Shown one piece after another: positions 1 through 9,628 of a stretch of 64,000 bases of DNA. Positions within the stretch are counted from its first letter, which is position 1. Each line of letters opens with the position of its first letter. The position numbers were made by a program, and so were the translations under genes. The stretch is from Thermohalobaculum sp039028795 (GTDB taxonomy: Bacteria; Pseudomonadota; Alphaproteobacteria; Rhodobacterales; Rhodobacteraceae), in NCBI GenBank assembly GCA_039028795.1, contig JBCCHJ010000001.1:124001-188000 (forward strand), in the 5' to 3' direction. Below the pieces are notes generated by a model. The model was not told the origin of the DNA. It ran no database searches and worked only from the letters and a program-made list of their open reading frames with translations.

Positions 1-87
1 AGAAATAAGCTTGATGAAAGGTTCAGTACTCAATCCGATTTGAGACTTCATAAAATAGCCTCTCGCTTGATAGACCAAGTATAGTTT

Positions 88-3000
88 TCAGAGAAATTGG
101 AAGTCAGCATCTGCATTCAGCGTGTCTTCGTCCAGGTTAACTGTGTTGACTTGGAAGCCGACGGCGACGGTTTGGCCTGCCGCAAGTTCACCGTTCCAGC
201 CGACATCCGTGACGGTCACGCCGTTGCTTGTGGCGGCCCATTCACTGTTCCAGTTGCCCAGGATCGACGCCGCATCAAAGTCGAATGTGACGGTCCAGCC
301 GCCATTGAACTGCAACTGATCGACATTGGTGATTTCCAGATTGATCACCGCACCACTGCCCCAATCGTTTTCGATGGTCAGCCGTGCATCCAAGCTGTCA
401 GATCCATCGCCGGACGACGGCGCCGGGATTGGCTCGACAGGATCTGGATCAGGCACTACTGGGTTCGGTTCAACGGGATCGGATGCAGTCGGTATAGGTG
501 GGTTACCCGTTGAAGGCAGAGCATCGCCCAGTGGATCACCCAACACCACCATCGATTGGAAATAGTCGATGACGTCTTGATGCGGCACGTCGAGCGCTGG
601 CCATTGTGGCCAGTCGAACGTGTCGTTCATGAAGGGCTGCGTTTGGTCGTGGCTCAGCACAGTCAGATGGTTTACATCATGAGCGATGGCACCTTCAGGC
701 AGGTTCAACCAGCCATGGGTGCGGCCATGCATCCACCCGCCATAGTGCGGTTCCATCTTCAGCGTGTTTACGAAGTGGTGGAACAACCCATTGTCGGTCA
801 GGAAATCGGCGAACCCGTCATGGCCATATTGTTCGACCATGGTGATCACATTTGCTGGTTCTCCCGAACGCGCTTCGCGCTGGATATCTGCCAGGATCTG
901 AGGATCGAAGGCATCGTCGCTGATCCAACCAACCTTCGCGCCTTGCATTGCGTACCAAAGGCCTACACCTTGCAGATCGCCGCCCCAGGCTTGGGTGTTG
1001 TTGGTCAGCGTGTTGTCAAAGGCCCAAGTGCCTACTTCCTCTATTGTCGCATCTTCCAGGCCAAGGTAGTTACGAAGGCCGTTGTAAGCGATCACGGCCT
1101 CTGTCGTGATCGCTGTGCGGCCTCCCATCAGCTCATCATGACCGGTATGGCTGCTGGTGCCGTGATGGACGCCATACTCGGTGATGTCTGTGAACTCACC
1201 TGGCATTGGATGAGGGTGCGGATGTGGATCTGGATCTGGTTCGACCGGATCTGGATCAACTGGATTGCTGGTGTCGTCGTCATAGATGGTGCCGGTGGCC
1301 TCCAGAACTCCTGCTACGTTGTCGCCGGAGACGCGGAAGATGAAGGTCTCGGTATCCTCGACGAGGGTATCTGGATGAACCGAAACGACCACGGTCTTGG
1401 TCTGCTCGCCCGCAGCGAAGGTCAGCGTGCCTGAGGCTTCGTGATAGTCCCAGGCGATACTGCTGGTCGTATCCGCAACAGCGGTGCCATCGGCTGTTGC
1501 GTAAGTCAGCACCAGCTCCTCTGTTGCTGGTGCATCCAGCGAGACCGTGAAGGTTATATAGCGGTGCCCGTCATCGTGAACATGCATCGAGCCATCGTCG
1601 TGGGTGTGGCCCATCATCGGATCGGCCTCGGTCACCGATCCGCCGGTCACAGTCACCACGACCGGGGCATAGCCGGTGCCGCCGCCGGGGCCACCGCCCG
1701 GATCGGTCACCTCACCGATCGGGGTCCCAGTATAGTCCGGCTGGCTGTGATATGACGCACGGTCGACGCCGCCCGCCATGGCAACACTCTTGCCGCTGAA
1801 GATATTCTCGGTTGGGTAGCTGAAATTATCGATCACGCTCTCCAGGCCCATACGCCCGGCAATGCCGTCTTCCAACTGGTTGGCGCGCCATTCGAAATGC
1901 GAACTGTCCAGGTCTGAGAAGCTCACGTCGCGAAGCGTTATGCTCTGCCCCGTCAGCGGGCTGTAGAACCGGGCGCCTTCTGAGGTGTCCTCGACCGCGA
2001 AGTTGAGCTGACCGTCGCCGCGGACAGACAGGTAGAAGAAACTGACCTTGTCGGTGGCGGGGTTGAAGTCGACGATCTCCTCGACGCCCTCTTCGTGGGA
2101 CCGTACATAAACCGTGTTCGCCCGGACCAGACCCGAGCCGTCCGCATAGGCGAGCGCCGCGCTGATGTCCTGCTGCAGGTGGCTGTCCAAAATAGGCGCG
2201 AAGCTTTCGGGGTGCAGATCGGCAAGGCTGACACCCTCCACCAGCATCGAGAGGCTGGAATTGAACATGTGCAGCATCACAAAGCCGTCGGGCGTGTCGA
2301 TCGGGATCTGGTTGTGAATTGAGTTCGGTCCCAGATCGAGCACATCCCGCGTCGGGTCGAAGCCAGTCACGACATTGGTCTGACCGACGAAATAGGTCTG
2401 GCCACCGCCAACGAATGGGCCAGAGCCTCCGCCTGAGCCAGGGTCCACAGGATCAGGATCGACCGGATCGGGATCCACCGGCATCGGATCGGGATCCAGC
2501 GGATCCGAAAGTTCGCTGATCGGCGTGCCGGTGTAATCCGGCTGGCTGTGATATGGGGCACGATCGACGCCCCCTGCCATCGCAACGCTTTTACCGCTGA
2601 AGATGTTCTCGGTTGTGTAGCTGAAATTGTCGATGACGCCTTCCAGGCCCATACGCCCGGCGATGCCGTCCTCCAGCTGATTGGCGCGCCATTCGAAGTG
2701 TGAGCTGTCCAGATCCGAGAAACTGACGCCCCGAAGCGTCAGGCTCTGCCCGGTCAGCGGGCTGTAGAACCGGGCGCCTTCGGCGGTTTGATCCACTGCG
2801 AAGTTGAGCTGACCATCACCGCGCACAGATAGATAGAAGAAGCTGACCTTGTCCGTTGCTGGGTTGAAATCAACGACCTCCTCGACGCCCTGTTCATGCG
2901 AGCGGACATAAACTGTGTTCGGCCGGGCCAGACCGCTTTCGTCCGCATATGCCAGCGCGGCACTCAGATCCTGCTGCAGGTGACTGTCGGCGATCGGTAC

Positions 3001-5847
3001 GAAGTTCTCTGGATGCAGATCGGCCAGATTAACGCCTTCGACCAGCAAAGACAGGCTGGGGTTGAACATGTGTAGCATCATGAAGCCGTCAGGCGTGTCG
3101 ACCGGTATCTGGTTGTGGATCGAGTTCGGTCCAAGATCGAGCACATCGCGTGTCGGGTCAAATCCGGTGACGACCGATGTCTGGCCAACGAAATAGGTCT
3201 GGCCGCCGCCGACAAACGGGCCAGGGTCAACCGGGTCCGGATCAACAGGATCGGGGTCGACTGGAATTGGATCGGGATCAATGGGCGGGCCAACAGGGTC
3301 TGGATCGCCTGGCAATGGCCCGCTTCCTGCGATCAGCGTTGTGTCGATCAAAGACAGTCCATCGGATGGTCCGCTGCCTTGGAAGCCAACTTCAATGGTT
3401 TCACCCGACCCGATGCTGGCATTCCAACTCGCGTTTTGGATTGTCAGGATGCCTGGTTCATGGCTGACGATTTCAGCATTCCAGATATTCGTAATATTGG
3501 CATTCGTGGCGATGCGGGCAGTCCAACCGCCGTTTACGGCAACTTCTGGCGTAAAGTTGAACCGGGCGACAAAGCCTGATCCCCAATCGTCAATCGAAAG
3601 ACTGAAAGCACCATAGTCATCGCTGGGCGGGTCAACAGGGTCTGGATCAACCGGATCAGGATCGACAGGGTCGGGGTCCACAGGGTCTGGATCCACTGCT
3701 TGGTCATCGTCGATAATCGTGCCTGTGGCTGTCAGATCGGTGCCGTCCAGATCGCTGAGCACCAATGAAAAGGTTTCGTTATCTTCAATATCATTGTCTG
3801 ACAGTATCTCGATCCGGACCTGCGCGGTTTGTTGACCTACGGCAAAGCTGACAGTCCCAGTGCTGGCGACATAGTCTTGTCCACCCGTTGCTGTTCCGTC
3901 TTGTGTCTCGTAGTGATAGCTGACCGCCTCTGTCGCAGGCGCGTCCAGAACCACGTCGAACGTCACATAGATCGGGCCACCGACGGGACCGCCAACTGCA
4001 TCACCGTCCAGAAGCGGATCCAATAGATCTGCCGCGTTTTGGCGAATGGTTACCCAGTCATCCAGCAGATAACCTCCGGTATCGCCGGAATTCGGGTTCC
4101 AGGACCACCAGGCGAAGCTGGGGCCCACCGCGTCTGCATTTAGATCGCTTATGCCGTCGCCGTCGAAGTCGCCGCCTAGATAGGCGGTGATCGCATCGGC
4201 CCAAAGCAGGTCCTGGGCATTCTCCAGCCGGGAACCGAATTCGCCCAACAGAACCGGCGCAATACCCTCTTCGTATATGAAACCCCAGTTTTCACGGAAA
4301 ACGTCATAGAGGTTCGACCCATCGTTGAACCACGGCTGATTGAAAACCGATGCTGGATAGTCGTGTGGTGAGTAGATTAGTTTATTGTCAACGTTCAGCT
4401 CAACCGGACGGTCGCGTACGCCTTGAAGCTGGCCACCCCACCAATAATTATCGCCATCATAGGTACCGATTCCTTCGACCAGGATCAGCCAATTCGGCGC
4501 CACGTCTAGTACAGCGTTTCCGGCCTGCTCGGCAGCTGCGGCCCAATCGTTCCGGTTCCCAGTGCCCCAGGTCCCAAGATGCGGCTCGTTCAAAAGATCA
4601 GCGCCGATTACTGCAGAGCTGTCACCATATCGCTCCGCCAGTAGCTCCCAAGTATCAATCCAATCGGCCTCGTCGTACTCGCCGGAATACCAGATACCCT
4701 CTGCGCCATTGCCCTGGGTGATCCGATGCGCATCAAGGATGATCTTGATGCCGATTTCTTCTGCGTAAGCGACGATCCGATCAAAGATCTCCAGGGTTGT
4801 CAGCCCCGCCAGGCTGGGATCGCCATTGACCGCTGTGGCGACCTGATCCTCCAGGATATTCTGTACGGAAAATGGCAGCCGGATGGCGTTAAAGCCCTCG
4901 GCCACCATCTGGTCCATCATTTCGGTCATTGGGCGCTGCCATAGACCGTGCGGCGCTCGTACGTCATTTTCAGCACCGAACCAATTGACGGCGCGGATCT
5001 GTACAGCATTGCCGTTCGCATCGATGATTTGATTGCCTGAAGTCGACAAGGGACCGTCTACAATGAAACTGCCTGCGGGCGACGGCGTCCCTGTGCCGCC
5101 GCCAGTTCCGGGATCTCCTTCGACCGCGCTCGCATCGCTGATGGAAACCATAGGGTCTGGGGGCGGCGTGGGATCGCCGTCACCATCTGTGATCTGACCC
5201 ACGCCGGTACCATCGGCAATCTCTGCCCCTTGCGCCGACAAAAGCCGCAATTCGAACTGTTCCGTTGGCTCTGGTATCGCGTCATCGGCCAGTTGGATCG
5301 TTATAGTGGCCGATGTCTGTCCCGCTGGAATTACGACTTGAGCCTGGATTGCGGTGAAGTCGCTACCTTCCGAAGCCGTTGCGGCAAAGGTCTGGTAGTC
5401 GATTGTGACGTTCTCACTTGTGGCCTCGGACAATGACAGTGTGAATGCAATCGTGCCGTCTTCTTCGGAGGCCACTGCATCGCCCAACGAAACCGTTGGG
5501 GTTGGTGCAGGGACTGGATCACTGCCTCCGCCATCGAACGGGTCATCATTGATCGAAATTGGTATGACTTCAGTTGCGCTTCCGCTGCCTTCGAACCCGA
5601 ACATAGTCGAGGCACCGCCCGCAAGTACGCTATTGTATCCCATATTTTCGACGATGTAGCGATTGCCATCGCGCGAGTCGACACGTGCGTTCCAGATGTT
5701 GACGATATCGCCGTTGTACTCGAACTCAATAATCCATCCGTTCAGAGACAACTCGGCCGTCAGAGTTAGGTCGACCACGATGCCGCTGCTCCAACTACTC
5801 CGCAGTGCCACATCAAGATCGGCAGTGGGCGACTCTGAAGTAGGCAT
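88..5847 (-). CDS. Giant modular GH5 endoglucanase-like protein with CBM2-like and Calx-beta modules
   Basis: This 1919-aa protein probably hydrolyses a beta-1,4-glucan outside the cell. Module order with rough residues: CBM2-like (8-100), Calx-beta (114-217), GH5 (256-610), Calx-beta (625-715), a VDPDP linker, CBM2-like (743-826), two copies of an unrecognised ~234-aa module (877-1110 and 1144-1377), Calx-beta with a His/Asp-rich insert (1396-1526), an unrecognised ~230-aa domain (1551-1779) and a C-terminal CBM2-like domain. The GH5 acid/base is Glu421 in LNEP and the nucleophile is Glu536 in GEFG. I chose the ATG at 5847 because AAAGGGA lies just upstream; an ATG at 5892 is also open. No N-terminal signal peptide is visible, so type I export is possible but unproven. 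The substrate is inferred from family only. Confidence 0.85.
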   Translation of the reverse strand: MPTSESPTADLDVALRSSWSSGIVVDLTLTAELSLNGWIIEFEYNGDIVNIWNARVDSRDGNRYIVENMGYNSVLAGGASTMFGFEGSGSATEVIPISINDDPFDGGGSDPVPAPTPTVSLGDAVASEEDGTIAFTLSLSEATSENVTIDYQTFAATASEGSDFTAIQAQVVIPAGQTSATITIQLADDAIPEPTEQFELRLLSAQGAEIADGTGVGQITDGDGDPTPPPDPMVSISDASAVEGDPGTGGGTGTPSPAGSFIVDGPLSTSGNQIIDANGNAVQIRAVNWFGAENDVRAPHGLWQRPMTEMMDQMVAEGFNAIRLPFSVQNILEDQVATAVNGDPSLAGLTTLEIFDRIVAYAEEIGIKIILDAHRITQGNGAEGIWYSGEYDEADWIDTWELLAERYGDSSAVIGADLLNEPHLGTWGTGNRNDWAAAAEQAGNAVLDVAPNWLILVEGIGTYDGDNYWWGGQLQGVRDRPVELNVDNKLIYSPHDYPASVFNQPWFNDGSNLYDVFRENWGFIYEEGIAPVLLGEFGSRLENAQDLLWADAITAYLGGDFDGDGISDLNADAVGPSFAWWSWNPNSGDTGGYLLDDWVTIRQNAADLLDPLLDGDAVGGPVGGPIYVTFDVVLDAPATEAVSYHYETQDGTATGGQDYVASTGTVSFAVGQQTAQVRIEILSDNDIEDNETFSLVLSDLDGTDLTATGTIIDDDQAVDPDPVDPDPVDPDPVDPDPVDPPSDDYGAFSLSIDDWGSGFVARFNFTPEVAVNGGWTARIATNANITNIWNAEIVSHEPGILTIQNASWNASIGSGETIEVGFQGSGPSDGLSLIDTTLIAGSGPLPGDPDPVGPPIDPDPIPVDPDPVDPDPVDPGPFVGGGQTYFVGQTSVVTGFDPTRDVLDLGPNSIHNQIPVDTPDGFMMLHMFNPSLSLLVEGVNLADLHPENFVPIADSHLQQDLSAALAYADESGLARPNTVYVRSHEQGVEEVVDFNPATDKVSFFYLSVRGDGQLNFAVDQTAEGARFYSPLTGQSLTLRGVSFSDLDSSHFEWRANQLEDGIAGRMGLEGVIDNFSYTTENIFSGKSVAMAGGVDRAPYHSQPDYTGTPISELSDPLDPDPMPVDPDPVDPDPVDPGSGGGSGPFVGGGQTYFVGQTNVVTGFDPTRDVLDLGPNSIHNQIPIDTPDGFVMLHMFNSSLSMLVEGVSLADLHPESFAPILDSHLQQDISAALAYADGSGLVRANTVYVRSHEEGVEEIVDFNPATDKVSFFYLSVRGDGQLNFAVEDTSEGARFYSPLTGQSITLRDVSFSDLDSSHFEWRANQLEDGIAGRMGLESVIDNFSYPTENIFSGKSVAMAGGVDRASYHSQPDYTGTPIGEVTDPGGGPGGGTGYAPVVVTVTGGSVTEADPMMGHTHDDGSMHVHDDGHRYITFTVSLDAPATEELVLTYATADGTAVADTTSSIAWDYHEASGTLTFAAGEQTKTVVVSVHPDTLVEDTETFIFRVSGDNVAGVLEATGTIYDDDTSNPVDPDPVEPDPDPHPHPHPMPGEFTDITEYGVHHGTSSHTGHDELMGGRTAITTEAVIAYNGLRNYLGLEDATIEEVGTWAFDNTLTNNTQAWGGDLQGVGLWYAMQGAKVGWISDDAFDPQILADIQREARSGEPANVITMVEQYGHDGFADFLTDNGLFHHFVNTLKMEPHYGGWMHGRTHGWLNLPEGAIAHDVNHLTVLSHDQTQPFMNDTFDWPQWPALDVPHQDVIDYFQSMVVLGDPLGDALPSTGNPPIPTASDPVEPNPVVPDPDPVEPIPAPSSGDGSDSLDARLTIENDWGSGAVINLEITNVDQLQFNGGWTVTFDFDAASILGNWNSEWAATSNGVTVTDVGWNGELAAGQTVAVGFQVNTVNLDEDTLNADADFQFL
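1716..2417 (-). repeat. Second copy of ~234-aa duplicated module in the GH5 protein
   Basis: This stretch matches 2517-3218 at a constant offset of 801 bp (267 codons). The two copies are nearly identical in protein and differ mainly by silent or conservative changes. The module contains phrases such as TGFDPTRDVLDLG and FNPATDKVSFFYL, which resemble the beta-rich repeats of exported proteins. Function is unknown. Confidence 0.9.
2517..3218 (-). repeat. First copy of ~234-aa duplicated module in the GH5 protein
   Basis: Tandem partner of 1716-2417 at an 801-bp period. Together the copies form a duplicated cassette joined by proline/aspartate linkers. The close similarity suggests recent duplication or gene conversion. 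Confidence 0.9.
3624..3697 (-). repeat. 15-bp coding repeats for a VDPDP linker
   Basis: Degenerate 15-bp units encode a run of VDPDP pentapeptides between a Calx-beta and a CBM2-like domain. Similar shorter runs occur near 3230-3300, 2440-2510 and 1205-1265. These are extended acidic inter-domain linkers, not a CRISPR array. Confidence 0.85.
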
Positions 5848-6247
5848 GATTGTCCCTTTGTCTTTCGCGCCCGAATTTGCGACGGTGCGCATTCTTTTGA
5901 TCGTTGCACGTACCGAACACAGAGGATTGGAAGAAACTTTAGGAAGAACGACTCAACGCACATTCATCCGTCGATTGTTTGTTAAGATTGTGACGAAGTT
6001 GCGTCAGCGTTGCCAGTCTGCACGGTATTCTCGCTGTCTTCGACCACTTGCGAGGCGTGGGCTTACGGACCGCACTTTCGAGCCTTGTGTGGGATAGTTG
6101 ATCTCCACCGCATGCATATTGTTCGTCCTCTGCGCCGCGCAGTTCTGAAAATAGCTTGCGCTATTGCCGGAAGCAGGGCCTTAGAAGTCAAGAATTATCA
6201 ATATATTTCAGTTATTTAGGGAAGAATTCAGCATCTGAAGTGCAATT
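5848..6247. other. Noncoding stretch upstream of the GH5 gene
   Basis: About 400 bp lie between the GH5 start codon and the 3' end of tRNA-Leu. The part nearest the tRNA (6180-6240) is AT-rich. It presumably carries the GH5 promoter, but I see no convincing -35/-10 pair, operator or small gene. Confidence 0.4.
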
Positions 6248-6334
6248 TGGTGCCCGGAGGGAGACTCGAACTCCCACAGCCGTAAGGCCGGCGGATTTTG
6301 AATCCGCTGCGTCTACCAATTCCGCCATCCGGGC
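6248..6334 (-). tRNA. tRNA-Leu(CAA)
   Basis: The minus strand folds as a class II tRNA. The acceptor stem pairs GCCCGGA (5' end at 6334) with TCCGGGC. The anticodon stem GCGGA/TCCGC encloses the loop TTCAAAA with anticodon CAA, reading UUG. A long variable arm follows, then the T-arm with GTTCGAGTC. The CCA end is encoded at 6248-6250. Confidence 0.96.
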
Positions 6335-6430
6335 AGGCTGGCGCATCATAGGGATGCCGCGCTTTGGGTCAACGATTGATCTTGCCTCCCTGTGGTGAAA
6401 ATCTGATCCCGATCTTAGGCGGGATTGATC

Positions 6431-7216
6431 ATGACCTCAGAGCCTTGGCACGCGAACCGGGTGGCGGTGGTAACCGGCGGGAATGCTGGGATCGGGCTTG
6501 CAATTGCAAAGGCGCTGGCGGTTCGTGGCGCCAGAGTGGCCGTTGGCGCACGGCGCACTGGCGATGCTGCGGTTGCGGCGCAGACGGAAGACGAAATCGG
6601 GAATGGGGCGGTCGCAGCTGCGCTGGATGTTTGCCACACGGCTTCTGTCGCGGATTTTATCGCAGACGTAAGGGATCGATTGGGCACACCCGATATACTG
6701 GTGAACTCTGCTGGCGTCTCGGTCCATCAAACCGTGTGCGGCCATTCCGACGAAGACTGGGATGCGGTCATCGACGCTAATCTATCCGGGCCGTTCCGTA
6801 TGATCAGGGCCTGCCTTCCCAGCATGATCCAATCAGGATGGGGCCGCATCATCAACGTCGCCTCGACCGCAGCTACGACAGCGATGCCGACCCATGCGGC
6901 CTATTGCGCGTCGAAATCCGGACTGCTGGGCTTGACCCGTGCCGTGGCGCAGGAAGGCGCCCCGCACGGTGTCACGGCTTTGGCCGTCAGCCCGACGTGG
7001 GTCGAGACTGATATGCTGCGCGCCAGCGCCGCGAAGCAAGCCGCTGCGGCCGGGCATGACTATGCCACGGAAATGGCGGCTCTGGCATCTGCCAATCCGC
7101 AGAATCGGCTGGTGCAAGCAGAGGAGATCGCAGCGCTGGTATCCTTCATATGCTCGGACCAGGCACCGGGCCTGACCATGGAGGATATCCAGCTCAACGC
7201 AGGCGCTCAATGGTGA
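6431..7216 (+). CDS. Short-chain dehydrogenase/reductase
   Basis: This 261-aa SDR is a soluble NAD(P)-dependent oxidoreductase. The TGGNAGIG cofactor loop lies at the N-terminus, followed by the LVNSAG segment, the catalytic Ser in NVAST and the YCASK catalytic Tyr/Lys pair. Length is typical of a classical SDR. I chose the ATG at 6431, preceded by AGGCGGGA; an in-frame TTG at 6425 is an alternative. It stands alone after the tRNA on the opposite strand, so the substrate cannot be guessed from context. Confidence 0.85.
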   Translation: MTSEPWHANRVAVVTGGNAGIGLAIAKALAVRGARVAVGARRTGDAAVAAQTEDEIGNGAVAAALDVCHTASVADFIADVRDRLGTPDILVNSAGVSVHQTVCGHSDEDWDAVIDANLSGPFRMIRACLPSMIQSGWGRIINVASTAATTAMPTHAAYCASKSGLLGLTRAVAQEGAPHGVTALAVSPTWVETDMLRASAAKQAAAAGHDYATEMAALASANPQNRLVQAEEIAALVSFICSDQAPGLTMEDIQLNAGAQW

Positions 7217-7346
7217 TCGGCAAGCGGCTTAGTCGTTGCGGAAAAGATTCTGATCGTTGAAGGCGATCCGCCCGAGCATCTTTCATCTTTCCGAAGCCGT
7301 TATGCCCTGATAACTGGCGGCGGTTGAGCGTGCAGGCCGGACGACC

Positions 7347-8003
7347 ATGGACGGTCGACATCTTTATGCTGAATGGGCCGAACACGTCATGGACGCAGAG
7401 ACAAAGCAAGACGATGCCATCTCAGACCGGTTGCTGGCGCTAGCAACAGCAGCCTCGGGCGAGCATGTGACATTGGGCTGGGTTCTGGACGAACTGCATG
7501 GGCGGGCCTTTGGCCTTTTTCTGCTGATCCTGGCGCTGCCGTGCTGCATTCCGTTCCTCTACGGAATTCCGCAGATCGTATCGTTGCCCTTGGTGTTCGT
7601 CGCCGCGCAGATCGTGATGGGACGGAACGCGCCATGGTTGCCGCAAAAACTGCGACAGCGCCAGGTTTCGACGGCGGGCCTTGCGGCTTTGGCAACCCGG
7701 GCTAAGCCGTGGCTGACGCGGGTAGAAGCACTCAGCCGGCCCAGACTGGGCTTCCTGACCCGGCGTCCTGTCTCGCAAATCGTCGGATTGGCTTTGTTGC
7801 TGTTCAGTGCTTCGATCATGGTTCCGTTGCCCGGGACCAACACGGTCCCAGGTTTCGCGGTTGTGCTGGTGTCCATGGGTCTGTTGCAACGCGATGGCAT
7901 TTTGGTCGTGGTCGGCGGCGTGATCGGCACAGTTTGGATCGCCACATTGGTCTTCGCCGGGGCGACAGTTGCCACCTTGTTGAAGTTATGGCTGGGATTA
8001 TAA
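7347..8003 (+). CDS. exoD: ExoD family inner-membrane protein
   Basis: This 218-aa protein matches the ExoD family, named for a rhizobial gene affecting exopolysaccharide synthesis and alkali tolerance; the biochemical role is unknown. Features typical of the family are a soluble N-terminal stretch, a Pro/Cys-rich membrane hairpin (LALPCCIPFLYGIPQ), and further hydrophobic segments including VPLPGTNTVPGF and the C-terminal ~40 residues. ATG 7347 is used, but neither it nor the in-frame ATG at 7389 has a clear ribosome site. It is followed 68 bp later by dsbB on the same strand. Confidence 0.8.
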   Translation: MDGRHLYAEWAEHVMDAETKQDDAISDRLLALATAASGEHVTLGWVLDELHGRAFGLFLLILALPCCIPFLYGIPQIVSLPLVFVAAQIVMGRNAPWLPQKLRQRQVSTAGLAALATRAKPWLTRVEALSRPRLGFLTRRPVSQIVGLALLLFSASIMVPLPGTNTVPGFAVVLVSMGLLQRDGILVVVGGVIGTVWIATLVFAGATVATLLKLWLGL

Positions 8004-8071
8004 ATTCAGCCAGCATCGCGCCGCTGATTATCAATTGTAGTTGAGGCCTGACCTAGGGTAGGACCTACGAC

Positions 8072-8566
8072 ATGTCGGTTTATGGACGAATACTGTTAGC
8101 GGGATTGGGATCGTTTCTGCTTTTGGCGGGGGCGTTCGGATTTCAATTTATCGGTGAACTCGCACCATGTCCGATGTGTATTTGGCAGCGCTGGCCGCAC
8201 GCGGTGGCGATCTTGATAGCCGTCTCCGCGATGACTTTGCTTTGGCAGCAGCGCCGCGTACTGGCAGGAATGGGCGCGGCCACCATGGCGTTTAGCACCG
8301 GACTGGGCATCTTCCATGCAGGAGTAGAGCAGAAATGGTGGAAGGGCCCCGGCAGTTGTTCTGGTGCGGATCCCGGGGCGTTAAGCTCTGACCAACTGCT
8401 TGATCAGTTGCTGGAAACGCCGTTGGTCCGCTGCGACGAGATCGTGTGGGATCTGTTCGGCATCACCATGGCCGGGTGGAACGGGTTGATCTCGATCGGG
8501 TTAGCGGTGCTTTGGATCTTTGCCGCTTTCCCGAAAACGCCGACACGGCATGTTGTGCCGGGGTAG
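8072..8566 (+). CDS. dsbB: Disulfide bond formation protein B
   Basis: DsbB is the inner-membrane quinone reductase that reoxidises periplasmic DsbA. This 164-aa protein has four hydrophobic segments, the first periplasmic redox pair Cys33-Pro-Met-Cys36 before a conserved QRWPH, and a second-loop pair Cys96 and Cys121. Length and Cys layout fit the family. The start ATG has AGGACC upstream. It converges on the LysR gene ending at 8700; the 133-bp gap between them is AT-rich with no strong terminator. Confidence 0.9.
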   Translation: MSVYGRILLAGLGSFLLLAGAFGFQFIGELAPCPMCIWQRWPHAVAILIAVSAMTLLWQQRRVLAGMGAATMAFSTGLGIFHAGVEQKWWKGPGSCSGADPGALSSDQLLDQLLETPLVRCDEIVWDLFGITMAGWNGLISIGLAVLWIFAAFPKTPTRHVVPG

Positions 8567-8699
8567 GGTGCGGGCGTTTCGAATTACATTAGTTATTATC
8601 AAACACGGTGCGGCGTGATCTACTACCAAGCATCAAGTACTGCTTAGAAGTCCTTTGATCTTTAGTTAGATCAGGCAGATCTACATTAGACGCATTGCG

Positions 8700-9608
8700 T
8701 CATCCGGCCTGCCGCAAGATCTCTGTGGCACGCAGGCGAGAGACCAGATGGTCTACAACTGCCCGAATGCGGGCGGAAACGCGGCCGGTTTCCCGATGCA
8801 AGACATGGACCGGCACGGGTGGCGGGATGTAGTTGGCCAGCACGATCTCCAGCCGTCCATTCGCCAATTCATCTGCGACCTGATAGGACAGGACCCTGGC
8901 AATACCGCGGCCCGCAATCGCCCCGGCAATTGTTACATCGCCCGTGTTCGTCCGCAGGCGGGAGGAAACGGGCACTGCAAATTTCTTCCCATCCCGTTCC
9001 AACGACCAGTCGACCGCCAGACTTGATCCAGTGAACAATAGGATATCATGGTCCGGTAGCTGGTCGGGGTGTTCCGGGCGGCCGTGCTTGTCCAGATACT
9101 CCGGCGCAGCGCAAAGTAGTTGCCGGACTGCACCGACTTTGACAGCGGTCAGAGAGGAATCTGGCAGCTCGGCGATTCGCACCGCGATGTCCAAACCTTC
9201 GTCCACCATGTTCACCACGCGGTCTACAAACATCGTGGTGACCGAGATATCCGGATAGAGATCCAGCATCTCGAACAGAGCGGGTGCCACGATCTTGCGA
9301 CCAAACAGCACCGAGGCCGTGATGCTCACTTCGCCTCGCGGCGCGGCATGCAAGCCCGCCGCCTGCCGGTCGGCATCTTCCAGTTCCGCAAGGATCCGCT
9401 TGCTGTCAGCGTAGTACCTTTGCCCAGCGTCGGTCAGACTGACCGCCCTTGTGGTCCGATGCACCAACCTTGCGCCCAGACGGTTTTCCAAAGTGCTGAT
9501 GGCCCGCGTCACGGTCGGGGGCGACAGGTTCAACCTGCGGGCCGCGGCGGCGAACCCCGCGTCCTCGGCCACCGCGCAAAAGATCGACAGCGTGCGAAGG
9601 CGATCCAT
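8700..9608 (-). CDS. LysR family transcriptional regulator
   Basis: This 302-aa protein has an N-terminal winged helix-turn-helix (residues 1-60, with AAARRLNLSPPTVTRAISTL) and a LysR substrate-binding domain (about 90-290). It resembles regulators that control an adjacent divergent target. It is transcribed away from the VOC/PNPOx-like/racemase/amine oxidase run starting at 9710, which it probably regulates. The 101-bp intergenic region contains overlapping inverted repeats around 9612-9635. The effector is unknown. Confidence 0.9.
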   Translation of the reverse strand: MDRLRTLSIFCAVAEDAGFAAAARRLNLSPPTVTRAISTLENRLGARLVHRTTRAVSLTDAGQRYYADSKRILAELEDADRQAAGLHAAPRGEVSITASVLFGRKIVAPALFEMLDLYPDISVTTMFVDRVVNMVDEGLDIAVRIAELPDSSLTAVKVGAVRQLLCAAPEYLDKHGRPEHPDQLPDHDILLFTGSSLAVDWSLERDGKKFAVPVSSRLRTNTGDVTIAGAIAGRGIARVLSYQVADELANGRLEIVLANYIPPPVPVHVLHRETGRVSARIRAVVDHLVSRLRATEILRQAG

Positions 9609-9611
9609 ATC

Positions 9612-9628
9612 ATTTCACTTTCTGAAAT
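9612..9628. promoter_or_regulatory. Candidate LysR operator
   Basis: ATTTCA-N5-TGAAAT is a 17-bp inverted repeat in the divergent intergenic region, just outside the LysR start codon. A second overlapping repeat, GAAAT-N5-ATTTC, follows. Such spacing fits an autoregulatory LysR box. This is inference from symmetry only. Confidence 0.4.

Noticed and set aside
556..1434. Long plus-strand open frame opposite the GH5 gene
   Set aside because: It mirrors the real minus-strand gene, has no family-like motifs and is rich in Trp and Arg, as antisense frames in GC-rich genes are.
3624..3697. Short regular repeats that could suggest a CRISPR or minisatellite
   Set aside because: They encode in-frame VDPDP linkers, with no spacers and no cas genes nearby.
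8567..8699. Terminator between dsbB and the convergent LysR gene
   Set aside because: Only a weak TGATC/GATCA pairing is present with no T-tract, so I do not list it.
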